From assembly GCF_900101455.1 (NCBI RefSeq), contig NZ_FMZJ01000012.1, positions 1-64,000 of the forward strand: a stretch of DNA of 64,000 nucleotides, in the 5' to 3' direction. The stretch's first letter is position 1. Every line of letters starts with the position of its first letter. A program made the position numbers and the translations under genes. The DNA comes from Sphingomonas sp. YR710. Its GTDB lineage: Bacteria; Pseudomonadota; Alphaproteobacteria; Sphingomonadales; Sphingomonadaceae. Positions 34,449 through 42,614 of the stretch are shown here, in pieces. Under the pieces are notes generated by a model that saw only the letters and a program-made list of their open reading frames with translations, made no database searches and was not told where the DNA came from.

Positions 34449-35011
34449 CGGCCGTCAAGTGCGAAGAACTGGCCGCCGCTCCAAAGGCCGGGCGGGTCCG
34501 CGCCCTCATCGAGCGCGAGATTGATCAGTTCATAATAAACCGGCCGGGCAATGAGGGCATCGAGCCCCCCGCGCACGCGCAGATAGGGATGGGGGCCGTT
34601 TTCGGTGACGACGATCCGCAAGGGATGGTCGGGACCGGCCACCACCAATTCGTCGATGTTCAGCCGGAACGCCATCTGCCGCGCCGGCCCTTCGCCTTCG
34701 GATCGGAGTTCGACCGCCACGAACGGTGCATCGTCCACCGCGATCGACAATTTCTCGACCGGAGTCACGAGCACATAGCCGCCATCGGGCTCGCGTCGCA
34801 AAATCGTTGCGAACAGCCGCACCATCGCCGCGCGGCCGATCGGCGATCCCTGGTGGAACCATGTTCCATCCGCGGCGATCCGCATCTCGCTGTTGCCGCA
34901 ATGCGCGGGGTTCCAGCTTTCGACGGGTGGCAGCCGCTTCGCCGCTGCCAGCGCCGCAATTTCGGTCAGCGACAGGTTCGCGATGTCGGGCGGTGGCAAG
35001 GTTTCAGGCAT
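34445..35011 (-). CDS. DUF1285 family protein
   Basis: A 188-residue protein matching the conserved alphaproteobacterial DUF1285 family: NPAHCGNSEMRIAADGTWFHQGSPI near residue 35, then VTPVEKLSIAVDDAPFVA and the FRLNIDELVVAG strand. The biochemical function is unknown. The link to Nudix and cca genes, with overlapping stop and start codons, recurs in alphaproteobacteria. Whether it has a role in RNA or nucleotide metabolism is open. Confidence 0.85.
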   Translation of the reverse strand: MPETLPPPDIANLSLTEIAALAAAKRLPPVESWNPAHCGNSEMRIAADGTWFHQGSPIGRAAMVRLFATILRREPDGGYVLVTPVEKLSIAVDDAPFVAVELRSEGEGPARQMAFRLNIDELVVAGPDHPLRIVVTENGPHPYLRVRGGLDALIARPVYYELINLALDEGADPPGLWSGGQFFALDGR

Positions 35012-35027
35012 GGCGACCGATTAGCCA

Positions 35028-35570
35028 TCATTGGGCCTGGCGTTCAAGTGCGGCGCGATGGGCATCGGCGCCCAGCCTCGGCCCCAGCGTGCCTTTTGCC
35101 GGAACATCCTGTCCGGGGCGCAGCCGTGCAAGCAGGCGATGGCGTTCGACGGGGCCCGGCACGGCCCATTCGGCGGTCGGCCCGGCCGAAAAGCCGAAGA
35201 AACGGTCATAATATTCAGGATCGCCGATCAGCACCATCGGCTCGCAGCCACGCGCATCGGCGGCGGCCAGTGCCGCTGCCATCAGCATTTTGCCGATCCC
35301 GTCGCGCTGACGATCCGGGCGCACCGCGACCGGGCCGACGAGAATCAACGCGGCCGCGCCTTCATCGTGGCGCAGTTCGATCGGCCAGCATTGGATCGAT
35401 CCGATCAGTTGGCCGTCCTGCAGCGCCACGAGGCTCAGGTCCGGCACCGCGGCCATGCCGTCGCGCAGCCGATAGGCCGTCCGTCCGCGTCGATCGGTTC
35501 CGAAGGCCTGATCGAGCAGCAAATCGACCGTTTCAGGCGGAACGTCGGCGATGGGAGCGATACGGATCAA
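35028..35570 (-). CDS. GNAT family N-acetyltransferase (YhbS-like)
   Basis: The 180-residue acetyltransferase has the acetyl-CoA segment VGPVAVRPDRQRDGIGKMLM and the following AAADARGCEPMVLIGDPEYYDRFFGF, characteristic of the YhbS group. The substrate is unknown. It is upstream of DUF1285 by 16 bases and probably heads the leftward run GNAT-DUF1285-Nudix-cca. Confidence 0.85.
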   Translation of the reverse strand: MIRIAPIADVPPETVDLLLDQAFGTDRRGRTAYRLRDGMAAVPDLSLVALQDGQLIGSIQCWPIELRHDEGAAALILVGPVAVRPDRQRDGIGKMLMAAALAAADARGCEPMVLIGDPEYYDRFFGFSAGPTAEWAVPGPVERHRLLARLRPGQDVPAKGTLGPRLGADAHRAALERQAQ

Positions 35571-35664
35571 TGCGGGCTGGTCTCTGTCTTGGGCGTGCTG
35601 GACGGGGCTGGCCGGCGCGTTTACCGCTTCATCTCAGGATTCCAAGACAAATCGAGGTCCGATC

Positions 35665-36297
35665 ATGAAGCTTTTTGATGCGGCCTGGGCGCCGAGCCCG
35701 CGAAGGGTGCGCGTTTATCTTCGGGAAAAGGGCCTCGACATCGATCGTACCGTCGTCGATCTGCGAAGCGGCGAGCATCTTCAGTCCGATTATCTGAAGA
35801 TCAATCCGCGCGGCCAGATCCCGGCCTTGCTGCTCGACGATGGGGCGGTGATCGACGATTCGGTCGCCATCTGCCGCTATTTCGAATGGCAGCATCCCGA
35901 TCCGCCCTTGTTCGGGCGCGATGCGCGCGAGGCGGGGCTCGTCGAGGCGTGGCTGCGGCGGATCGAGGGCGATTGCTACGCGGCGGCCGTCAGCGCATTT
36001 CGCAACGGTAACAAGGCTTTCGTCGATCGCGCATTGCCCGGCGAATGGCCGCCGATCGCGCAAATATCGGCGCTGGCCGATCGCGGGCGGCTGATGTGGA
36101 CCGCCTTCGCCGACATTCTTGAGCGGCATCTGCAAGGTCATCCTTATGTCGCGGGCGATGGCTTTTCCTTCGCCGATATCGCCGCCATCGTCGCGATCGA
36201 CTTCGGCATTGCGATCAAATTGGCCGATCCACGCGATCGACCGGCGATTGCGCGCTGGCATGGCGAACTTTCGGCGCGGCCATCGATGTCCGCATGA
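35665..36297 (+). CDS. Glutathione S-transferase family protein
   Basis: A 210-residue cytosolic GST. The N-terminal thioredoxin-like domain starts MKLFDAAWAPSPRRVRVYL and keeps the cis-proline (GQIPAL) and the glutathione-binding DDSVAICRY; the C-terminal helical domain contains the FADIAAIVAIDFG motif. ATG 35665 follows CGAGG. The N-terminal catalytic region has serine at position 11 before PRR (APSPRR), as in many bacterial GSTs. The substrate is unknown. Confidence 0.88.
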   Translation: MKLFDAAWAPSPRRVRVYLREKGLDIDRTVVDLRSGEHLQSDYLKINPRGQIPALLLDDGAVIDDSVAICRYFEWQHPDPPLFGRDAREAGLVEAWLRRIEGDCYAAAVSAFRNGNKAFVDRALPGEWPPIAQISALADRGRLMWTAFADILERHLQGHPYVAGDGFSFADIAAIVAIDFGIAIKLADPRDRPAIARWHGELSARPSMSA

Positions 36298-36333
36298 CGC
36301 GATCGGACTTTTCCCCGGCAGATGGGGACAAGC

Positions 36334-36342
36334 TGTGGATAA
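36334..36342 (-). promoter_or_regulatory. Consensus DnaA box in the GST-folB gap
   Basis: TGTGGATAA on the plus strand is the exact complement of the DnaA box TTATCCACA. It lies in a 212-bp intergenic region otherwise without recognised features. A single box without AT-rich unwinding sequence or further boxes does not make an origin; it may be a regulatory DnaA site or chance. Confidence 0.4.
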
Positions 36343-36509
36343 ATCGGGGATAGCACGGCTTTCGCAGCGGCCCTGCAACGATTTGCCCCGGTTTGCCCGA
36401 TTTTGAGGCATTCGTCGGAGCACTTCGCTGTGGCTGGTCAAAGAGCGGTGGTATTGCTAGAGGCGCGCGCAGCCGTTGCGGCGGCCCTTCAATCAGGAAA
36501 CAAGGTGCG

Positions 36510-36944
36510 ATGCCCATGGCAAGCGTTGTCGCTTCGACCACAGGTTTGGATGTTCTGCCGGTTCATGTCGCCGAGGCCGGTGTCGTCCGCCTTGAGGTGC
36601 GCGATGTGCGGATAGAATTGCTGACCGGCATCTATTCGGAAGAAACCAAGCTCCCGCAGCCGTTGAGCATTTCGGTGATCGCCGATCTGCCGGCGCCCGA
36701 CAGGTTCGAGCCTGACACGCCGCTTGCCGCGTCGAAAAACTATCTCGATCTCCGCTGGGCGATGGATGAGGCGATACCGCGCAACGTCCACTTCACGCTG
36801 ATCGAGGCGGTGGCCGAGCATATCTGCGACACGCTGTTCGTGCAGGATAGCCGGATCAGCCGGATCGAGGTGCGAATCGTCAAGCTGGCGATCAGCAAGA
36901 ACGGCGAATCGATCGGCATGACCCTGGTCCGCCACGCCGCATGA
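36510..36944 (+). CDS. folB: Dihydroneopterin aldolase
   Basis: Cleaves dihydroneopterin to hydroxymethyl-dihydropterin in folate synthesis. The 144-residue protein has the family start VRLEVRDVRIELLTGIYSEE, the RWAMDEAIPRN region, and VRIVKLAISKNGESIG with the lysine strand near the C-terminus. ATG 36510 follows an AAGGTG; ATG 36516 is also possible. Its stop overlaps the next gene (ATGA), coupling it to a FolM-like reductase. Confidence 0.88.
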   Translation: MPMASVVASTTGLDVLPVHVAEAGVVRLEVRDVRIELLTGIYSEETKLPQPLSISVIADLPAPDRFEPDTPLAASKNYLDLRWAMDEAIPRNVHFTLIEAVAEHICDTLFVQDSRISRIEVRIVKLAISKNGESIGMTLVRHAA

Positions 36945-37702
36945 CGCTGGCGCTGGTAACCGGCGGCGGGCGCCGGCTCGGCGCCGCCATATCGGCCGCG
37001 CTGGCGCGGGCCGGATTTGCGCTGGCGATCCATAGCCACACACAGGCCGATCCCGATCCCGAGCTGCTTGCGGTGTTCGGCGCGCTCGGTACGCCATGGG
37101 CGACGTTCGAGGCCGATCTGGCGGACGAGGCGGCGGCGTTGCGGCTGCTCGACGAGGTCGCCGATCATTTTGGCCGGCCGCCATCCTGCCTCGTCAACAG
37201 CGCCTCGATGTTCGGGGGCGGCGGTTGGGCCGATGTCGACATGGCGGCGATGGTCGACCATTATCGTCTCAACGCCGCTGCGCCGGCGATCCTGACGCGC
37301 AGGCTGGCCGCGTTGATCGGCTCCGAAGGGCGCGGCAGCGTGATCAACCTGCTGGACCAGACGATTCGCAATCCGACGATCGATCATGCCGCCTATACGG
37401 CCTCCAAGCTGGCGCTTGAGGGGATTACGCGGGTGACGGCGCATGCGATGGCGCCCGTGCTTCGGGTAAACGGCGTCGCGCCGGGATTGAACCTGCCCAC
37501 CGACGATTATTCTGAGGCCCAGCTCGATCGGCTGGCGGCGATGATGCCGCTGCGGCGGCTGCCAACGCCGGGCCAGGTTGCCGATGCGGTGGCCTTTCTC
37601 GCCCGCGCCGATGCCATTACTGGCCAGGTCCTGTTCGTTGACGGCGGCGCCAGCTTGCTGAGCTTCGGCCGCGATTTCATGCACCTGGCGACGGACGAAT
37701 AG
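36941..37702 (+). CDS. folM: Short-chain reductase, FolM/pteridine reductase-like
   Basis: A 253-residue SDR with the NADPH motif TGGGRRLG at residues 7-14 (TGxxxRxG, as in pteridine reductases), the NSAS segment, the catalytic YTASK motif and the C-terminal GQVLFVDGG. The arginine within the glycine-rich motif, and tight coupling to folB, support a dihydromonapterin or dihydrofolate reductase role. Typical FolM proteins are about 240-250 residues. The assignment is by motif and context, so the exact pterin substrate is inferred. Confidence 0.75.
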   Translation: MTLALVTGGGRRLGAAISAALARAGFALAIHSHTQADPDPELLAVFGALGTPWATFEADLADEAAALRLLDEVADHFGRPPSCLVNSASMFGGGGWADVDMAAMVDHYRLNAAAPAILTRRLAALIGSEGRGSVINLLDQTIRNPTIDHAAYTASKLALEGITRVTAHAMAPVLRVNGVAPGLNLPTDDYSEAQLDRLAAMMPLRRLPTPGQVADAVAFLARADAITGQVLFVDGGASLLSFGRDFMHLATDE

Positions 37703-37714
37703 CCGCGGTTCCGG

Positions 37715-38623
37715 CTATTGCGGCGCGGACCGCCCGCAATCACCCAACCCCTTCAGGACGACCGCATAATCGGCACGCGCGGCTGTGGCATCGTCCGGGG
37801 ACATGCTGGCGATCGCGCTGTCCGGCAGATCGGCGGGAAGGAAGCAGGCCAGCCGGTACCAGAGCATCGTATCGCGATGCGGAGGCTCGGCCGAATCATC
37901 GACGATCTCGGCCAGCGATACGGCCCAGTGCGGCGCTTCGCCGGGCCGCCGGAGCACATTGAGCGAGACCGGCCGACCGCTGTCGGTGGTCAGGAAGATC
38001 TGCGTCTCGCTTTCGCCGGGAATCGCACCCGGCACATGAAATGCACTGCCGATGCCGGTGATTCTCGGCGGTGCGTCGTTGGCGCTGGCCGCAACCAGAA
38101 TGTCGCGAATCCGGCGCTCTTCCTCCTGCGTCCAATCGACCTGAGAATCAGGTGAAACGAGTCTCAGCTCCGCCGGCCGGTCGGGAACGCGATTGGCGAG
38201 CAGAAGAAATCGTCTTTTTTTGAGGTTGGGTGCCTTGCCTCGGGCATCGAGCGGAAGGTCGATAATATAGCTGATTATCCCTGGCAGGCCGTCGGCCGCG
38301 CCCGGCTGCGTTTTTTCCGCGCGGACGGTCAGCAGCGACTCGACATTGGCCGTGATCAAAAAACGGGCAAAATCCGCTGAAAGTCCGGGCGCCAGCTCAC
38401 CTTTCAGGCGGCTCGCTTCCGCCACCTGAACCACCGCCACGATATGCGCAGCAAGGGCATGATCCGCAAGATTCGCAAAGGAAAGTCGGGGAAATAACGG
38501 AGGCGGCAGGACTGGAATTGCAGTGGAGGCAGGCGTCGGCTGGCTAGGGGTTGCGCCGAAGGTTGGCGTACAAGCAAGTATCGTGCCAACAATTCCAACG
38601 GAAAGAGCTCGGGCAAGCGGCAT
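37715..38623 (-). CDS. Exported protein of unknown function
   Basis: A 302-residue protein with a probable signal peptide (MPLARALSVGIVGTILACTPTFG) and a proline-rich segment (PVLPPPLFPRL). No domain was recognised. The middle has beta-like strands (ISYIIDLPLDARG, RRFLLLANRVP) and an acidic helix (WTQEEERRIRDILVAA), and the two C-terminal-half cysteines lie in YRLACFLPADLP and GLGDCG. It ends convergently with folM, 12 bases apart, and is divergent from tonB. Resemblance to conserved sphingomonad exported unknowns is an impression only. Confidence 0.65.
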   Translation of the reverse strand: MPLARALSVGIVGTILACTPTFGATPSQPTPASTAIPVLPPPLFPRLSFANLADHALAAHIVAVVQVAEASRLKGELAPGLSADFARFLITANVESLLTVRAEKTQPGAADGLPGIISYIIDLPLDARGKAPNLKKRRFLLLANRVPDRPAELRLVSPDSQVDWTQEEERRIRDILVAASANDAPPRITGIGSAFHVPGAIPGESETQIFLTTDSGRPVSLNVLRRPGEAPHWAVSLAEIVDDSAEPPHRDTMLWYRLACFLPADLPDSAIASMSPDDATAARADYAVVLKGLGDCGRSAPQ

Positions 38624-38873
38624 GATTTCTTAATACCTCGGAAATAGCCTGTAGCGTGCGATTATAGTGATGCTCCAGGAAGGGCGCCATGCCCGATAAT
38701 CCTGCGGGGGATAGGCCTTTCTGCTGTTGCGTCCATTCAACTGTCGCGATAAGGACACACTCCGCCAAATAATTTGATTGATAAATTGGCGGGTTTGGGC
38801 CGTGCGTGACGGGCATGCTTCGTCGCGGTCGGCTGGTTTGCAGCTTGTGGATTGGAGGGAGTGTAGTTCCTTA

Positions 38874-39518
38874 ATGGCTTATGCTGATCAATCGATGAGC
38901 TCGCGGAAGGTGATTTCGATCGGGCTGGTTGCGGCGCTTCACGCCCTGCTAGGCTATGCGTTCATCACCGGTCTCGCGTTCAATGTCATCAAGAAGGTCT
39001 CGTCAGATCTGAAGACCTTCGACGTCCAGGAAGCGCCCCCGCCCAAGGCCGCGCCTCCACCTCCGCCGCCGAAAACGGTGCAGCCGCCGCCACCCATGGT
39101 GACTCCGCCGCCGATCGTGCAGGTGCAGACGGTGACGGCACCACAGGTCATTTCGGTTCCCACGGCACCCGTGATCCACGAAGCGGCTCCGGTTGCTCCG
39201 CCGGCTCCTCCGGTCAGCCAGGCTGTCCGGGCCACGCCAAAGGGCAATTTTCAGTCTCTGATGTCGACGGATGATTATCCGTCGAGTTCACTTCGCAACA
39301 ACGAAGAGGGCACTGTCGGCTACCGGCTGGATGTCGGTACTGACGGCAAGGTAACTGGCTGCCAGGTTACGCAGAGCAGTGGTCACCCCTTGCTCGACGA
39401 CACCTCTTGTCGACTGTTGTCGCGTCGTGCCCGGTTCAACATCGGTAAGGACGCTGCGGGAAATGCCACCACGTCCGTCTATAATGGACGGTTCACCTGG
39501 AAGATCCCGAAGGATTGA
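38874..39518 (+). CDS. tonB: TonB energy-transducing protein
   Basis: Links the proton-motive force harvested by ExbBD to outer-membrane receptors such as BtuB. The 214-residue protein has an N-terminal signal anchor (KVISIGLVAALHALLGYAF), a periplasmic linker rich in proline (PPPPPPKTVQPPPP) and a C-terminal TonB domain containing GTVGYRLDVGTDGKVTGC. The two C-terminal-domain cysteines could form a disulfide. The SD (GGAGGG) lies rather far, 14 bases before the ATG at 38874. It heads the tonB-exbB-exbD-exbD run. Confidence 0.92.
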   Translation: MAYADQSMSSRKVISIGLVAALHALLGYAFITGLAFNVIKKVSSDLKTFDVQEAPPPKAAPPPPPPKTVQPPPPMVTPPPIVQVQTVTAPQVISVPTAPVIHEAAPVAPPAPPVSQAVRATPKGNFQSLMSTDDYPSSSLRNNEEGTVGYRLDVGTDGKVTGCQVTQSSGHPLLDDTSCRLLSRRARFNIGKDAAGNATTSVYNGRFTWKIPKD

Positions 39519-39599
39519 TTTGATGCCGTGCTGCCGGCCTGAGGGCAGCGGAACGCAACCAACATTCAAACGAAGAATTCAGAGAAGGAAATTCAGTTT

Positions 39600-40325
39600 A
39601 TGGCACCTCCCGCAGCCGAAGGCAGCAATCCTTATGGCCTTATGGCCGCTCTCGAGCAGGGTGGTCTGATCGCTCAGACGGTTTTTGGCATTCTGGTGAT
39701 CATGTCGGCCGCTTCATGGTACATCATGTTCACCAAGCTGCTCGAGCAGCAAAAGGTGTTGAATCAGGGCAAGGCAGCCCGTGCCACCTTCTGGTCGTCG
39801 CCCAGCCTGCGCGATGGTCAGGCGAAGCTCGAAAAGAACAGCGCCTATCGCCAGATCGTCGATGACGGCCTGATCGCGCAGGATCAGCACACCAAGCTTA
39901 CCGATCCGGTTGACCAGCACGAATGGCTGCTGGGTTCGCTCGCGCGCAGCCAGGGTGCGATCAACTCGAAGCTCGGCAACGGCCTCGCGGTGCTTGCCAC
40001 CGTCGGTTCGACCTCGCCGTTCGTCGGTCTGTTCGGTACGGTTATCGGTATCTACCGCGCGCTCATCAAGATCGGTGCGGCCGGTCAGGCCTCGATCGAT
40101 GCCGTCGCCGGCCCGGTCGGTGAAGCTCTGATCATGACCGCGCTCGGTCTGGCCGTGGCCGTTCCGGCCGTGCTCGGCTACAACTGGCTGCTCCGCCGTA
40201 ACAAGGTGGTTTCCGAACAGCTCGCCGCCTTCGCGACCGATCTCCATGGCTACATGGTTTCGGCTGGTGCGGTGAAGCCGGTTGCTCCTGCCCGTGCGCC
40301 GGCGCCGGCTGCCGTCAAGAAGTAA
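39600..40325 (+). CDS. exbB: ExbB proton-channel subunit
   Basis: Inner-membrane MotA/TolQ/ExbB family protein of 241 residues. A first hydrophobic helix (IAQTVFGILVIMSAASWYIM) is followed by a cytosolic loop and the paired helices carrying GLFGTVIGIYRALIKIG and EALIMTALGLAVAVPAVLGYN, the residues that form the proton channel with ExbD. The ATG at 39600 lies 81 bases after tonB. The C-terminus is alanine/proline/lysine-rich. Confidence 0.95.
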   Translation: MAPPAAEGSNPYGLMAALEQGGLIAQTVFGILVIMSAASWYIMFTKLLEQQKVLNQGKAARATFWSSPSLRDGQAKLEKNSAYRQIVDDGLIAQDQHTKLTDPVDQHEWLLGSLARSQGAINSKLGNGLAVLATVGSTSPFVGLFGTVIGIYRALIKIGAAGQASIDAVAGPVGEALIMTALGLAVAVPAVLGYNWLLRRNKVVSEQLAAFATDLHGYMVSAGAVKPVAPARAPAPAAVKK

Positions 40326-40449
40326 TCGATGATCGGGGCGGGTGCCCGAGCGGGCATCCGTCTCCGTCGCGGCTATTGCCGAATGACAATGTCGATTGCC
40401 GGCTCCGGCCGGTTCGATAGTCGATAGTAGTAGAATAGGATCTGTGCCG

Positions 40450-40932
40450 ATGGCCATGAGTGCGGGCCCCGCCGAAAACGACGCCCCGATGTCGGACATC
40501 AACACGACGCCACTGGTGGACGTCATGTTGGTTCTGCTCATCATCTTTCTCATCACCGTTCCGGTCGTGATCCAGACGGTTCCGGTCAAGTTGCCGAACG
40601 TGGTGTTCGAGCCAACGACCACGAAGCCCGAAAATGTCGCCCTGTCTATCCGCGGCAATGCGAAGGGCGAGTGCGAGGTGTATTGGGGACAGACCAAGGT
40701 CGATGCCCAAACGCTGATCGATCGCGCGGTCGTGAAGCTCAAGCATGAAATCGACCGGCAGGGTGGCCCGAATGCTCCTGGCCTCGAACTGCCGGAGGTC
40801 CATATCCGCGGTGATATCAATACGCCGTTCCGTTGCATCGGCGGCGCGATGTTCACTATGCAGCGCGCTGGCTTCACCCGCGTCGGCTTCATTTCCGAGC
40901 CGCCTCCGGGCACCGTTCACGAGCGTCTCTGA
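40450..40932 (+). CDS. exbD: ExbD-type biopolymer transport protein (first copy)
   Basis: A 160-residue ExbD/TolR protein with a single N-terminal helix carrying the channel aspartate in INTTPLVDVMLVLLIIFLIT and a periplasmic domain. The periplasmic part holds two cysteines (GECEVYW and FRCIGG) that could form a disulfide not found in the second copy. It has an ATG at 40450 with AGGAT nine bases upstream. It lies 124 bases after exbB. Confidence 0.92.
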   Translation: MAMSAGPAENDAPMSDINTTPLVDVMLVLLIIFLITVPVVIQTVPVKLPNVVFEPTTTKPENVALSIRGNAKGECEVYWGQTKVDAQTLIDRAVVKLKHEIDRQGGPNAPGLELPEVHIRGDINTPFRCIGGAMFTMQRAGFTRVGFISEPPPGTVHERL

Positions 40933-40956
40933 TCCCGCTTTCGAGGAGTAAACATC

Positions 40957-41382
40957 ATGGCAATGGCAGCGAGTAGCGCCGAAGGTGAGCCAATGATGGA
41001 CATCAACACCACGCCGTTGATCGACGTGATGTTGGTGCTGCTGATCATGTTCATCATTACCATCCCGATCCAGACCCACGCCGTGAAGCTCGATCTTCCG
41101 CAGGATAATCCCAATCAGAAAAAGCCGGATATCGATCCTGTGAAAAACAAGGTGACGATCGACACAGCGGACAAGATCTACTGGAATGGCACCGAGATCG
41201 ATGAACTTCGACTGCGCCAGTATCTGGATATCACCCAGACGATGAACCCGATCCCTGAGCTGCATCTGCAGCCTGATCCCCAGGCGCGATATGTCGTGGT
41301 CGACCGGGTTCTGGCCGTAACCAAGCGGGCCCAGGTCGAAAAGATGGGCTTCGTCGGTAACGAGGCGTACGGCGCCTTCTGA
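40957..41382 (+). CDS. exbD: ExbD-type biopolymer transport protein (second copy)
   Basis: A 141-residue ExbD/TolR protein following the first copy by 24 bases behind GAGGAG. The helix segment MDINTTPLIDVMLVLLIMFII again carries the essential aspartate. The periplasmic domain is lysine/aspartate-rich and differs clearly from the first copy (QDNPNQKKPDIDPVK). Two non-identical ExbDs in one operon suggest mixed complexes or dedicated partners. A strong terminator follows. Confidence 0.92.
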   Translation: MAMAASSAEGEPMMDINTTPLIDVMLVLLIMFIITIPIQTHAVKLDLPQDNPNQKKPDIDPVKNKVTIDTADKIYWNGTEIDELRLRQYLDITQTMNPIPELHLQPDPQARYVVVDRVLAVTKRAQVEKMGFVGNEAYGAF

Positions 41383-41408
41383 GGCGAAAGCCATCGTGAA
41401 GATCAGGA

Positions 41409-41437
41409 GGGGCGGTCCGCAAGGGCCGCCCCTTTTT
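41409..41437 (+). terminator. Rho-independent terminator of the tonB-exbB-exbD-exbD operon
   Basis: A 10-bp stem (GGGGCGGTCC / GGGCCGCCCC, one T-G pair) with a GCAA tetraloop is followed by five Ts. It lies 26 bases after the second exbD stop. Confidence 0.95.
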
Positions 41438-41502
41438 GCTGTCGTACGGATTGCGAATCCCGATGCGGCACCCCAATACCAAAAACGGCAATTGGAGAGA
41501 TT

Positions 41503-42492
41503 ATGGGCGACGAACTCGATCATGTGCTGACAACCGCGCGGGCGTGGCTGGATGCCGGTCACAAGGTCGCGCTGGCGACGGTGATCGAGACGTGGGGATC
41601 GGCGCCGCGTCGCAAGGGATCGCACGCGATCATCCGCGATGACGGCCTGTTTGAAGGATCGGTCAGCGGTGGCTGCGTCGAAGGCGACGTGATCGTTTCC
41701 GCACAGGATCTGCTGCGGCAGGGCGGAGGATCGGTGCGGCGCGATTATGGTATCGCCGATGATATGGCGTGGCAGGTCGGCCTGGCGTGCGGCGGGGAGA
41801 TTTCGGTCTTCGTCCAGACGATCGATGACGAGCATTTCCCGCCGGCGATGTTCGATACGATCGCCGCCGCGCGCGCCGCCGGACAATCGATCGGTGTGAC
41901 CACCGATCTCGCGACCGGCTATAGCGCCGAACAGCTTTCGTCGGACCAGACGTTCACCAACATCTATCCGCCGCGGCTGCGGATGATGATCGTCGGCGCG
42001 GTGCACATCGCGCAAAGCCTCGCGCCGCTGGCGGCGCTTGTTGGCTATCAGCCATTGCTCGTCGATCCGCGCGACGGCTTCGCCGCGGCCAGCCGTTTCG
42101 CGGATATCACGGTCGACACGCGCTGGCCCGACGAGGCGATCGCCGAATGGCGCCCGGATTCGGCGACTGCCGTGGTCACCCTCAGCCACGATCCCAAGAT
42201 CGACGATCCGGCGCTGGTGCTGGCGCTGCGGAGCCCGGCTTTCTACATCGCCGCCTTGGGGTCACGGCGCACTCACGCCCGCCGCATCGAGCGACTGACC
42301 GCGCTCGGCTTTTCGGAGAGCGAACTGGCCCGCATCCAGGGCCCCGCCGGCCTCGCAATCGGTGCGGTTAATCCGGCCGAGATCGCTCTGTCGATCATGG
42401 CGGGCGCCACGGCGGCCTTGCGGCTCGGGACCGCGCAGAGCGACGCAGGAAAGATCCTCACCCGCCAGGGGGAGGTGTCAGCCGGAGGCTGA
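41503..42492 (+). CDS. xdhC: XdhC/CoxI family protein
   Basis: A 329-residue protein of the XdhC/CoxI family, which inserts or sulfurates the molybdenum cofactor of xanthine dehydrogenase-like enzymes. The N-terminal XdhC domain has ETWGSAPRRKGSHAI and SVSGGCVEGDVI; the C-terminal Rossmann-like domain has MIVGAVHIAQ and the AALGSRRTHARRIERL motif. No molybdo-enzyme gene is in the window, so its client is elsewhere. The last 12 codons (ILTRQGEVSAGG) and the stop are encoded by a palindromic repeat, so the native C-terminus is replaced. It begins 66 bases after the exbD terminator. Confidence 0.88.
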   Translation: MGDELDHVLTTARAWLDAGHKVALATVIETWGSAPRRKGSHAIIRDDGLFEGSVSGGCVEGDVIVSAQDLLRQGGGSVRRDYGIADDMAWQVGLACGGEISVFVQTIDDEHFPPAMFDTIAAARAAGQSIGVTTDLATGYSAEQLSSDQTFTNIYPPRLRMMIVGAVHIAQSLAPLAALVGYQPLLVDPRDGFAAASRFADITVDTRWPDEAIAEWRPDSATAVVTLSHDPKIDDPALVLALRSPAFYIAALGSRRTHARRIERLTALGFSESELARIQGPAGLAIGAVNPAEIALSIMAGATAALRLGTAQSDAGKILTRQGEVSAGG

Positions 42493-42608
42493 CGGAGGGG
42501 GAGGACATCGACGTAGCTGGAGGGATATGAGGCGGTGCCAAGGTGCAGTTGGTCGCCGCCCGCCCCCTCCGCCGCCTTCGGCGTCACCTCCCCCTGGCGG
42601 GGGAGGAT
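42454..42608. repeat. Palindromic element forming the end of xdhC
   Basis: Ends are 24-base inverted repeats with one mismatch (ATCCTCACCCGCCAGGGGGA and its near-complement ending at 42608), about 155 bp overall, with inner CAGCCGGAGGCTG and CCGCCTTCGGCG palindromes. It starts exactly at codon 318 of xdhC and ends six bases before the convergent ABC permease stop. Confidence 0.85.
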
Positions 42609-42614
42609 TTTCGT

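Noticed and set aside
36334-36342. Chromosome origin near the DnaA box
   Set aside because: There is only one perfect box, no AT-rich unwinding region and no typical origin neighbour genes.
37698-37719. Hairpin AATAGCCG/CGGCTATT between folM and the exported unknown
   Set aside because: It overlaps the coding ends and lacks a U-tract on either strand, so it is not a convincing terminator.
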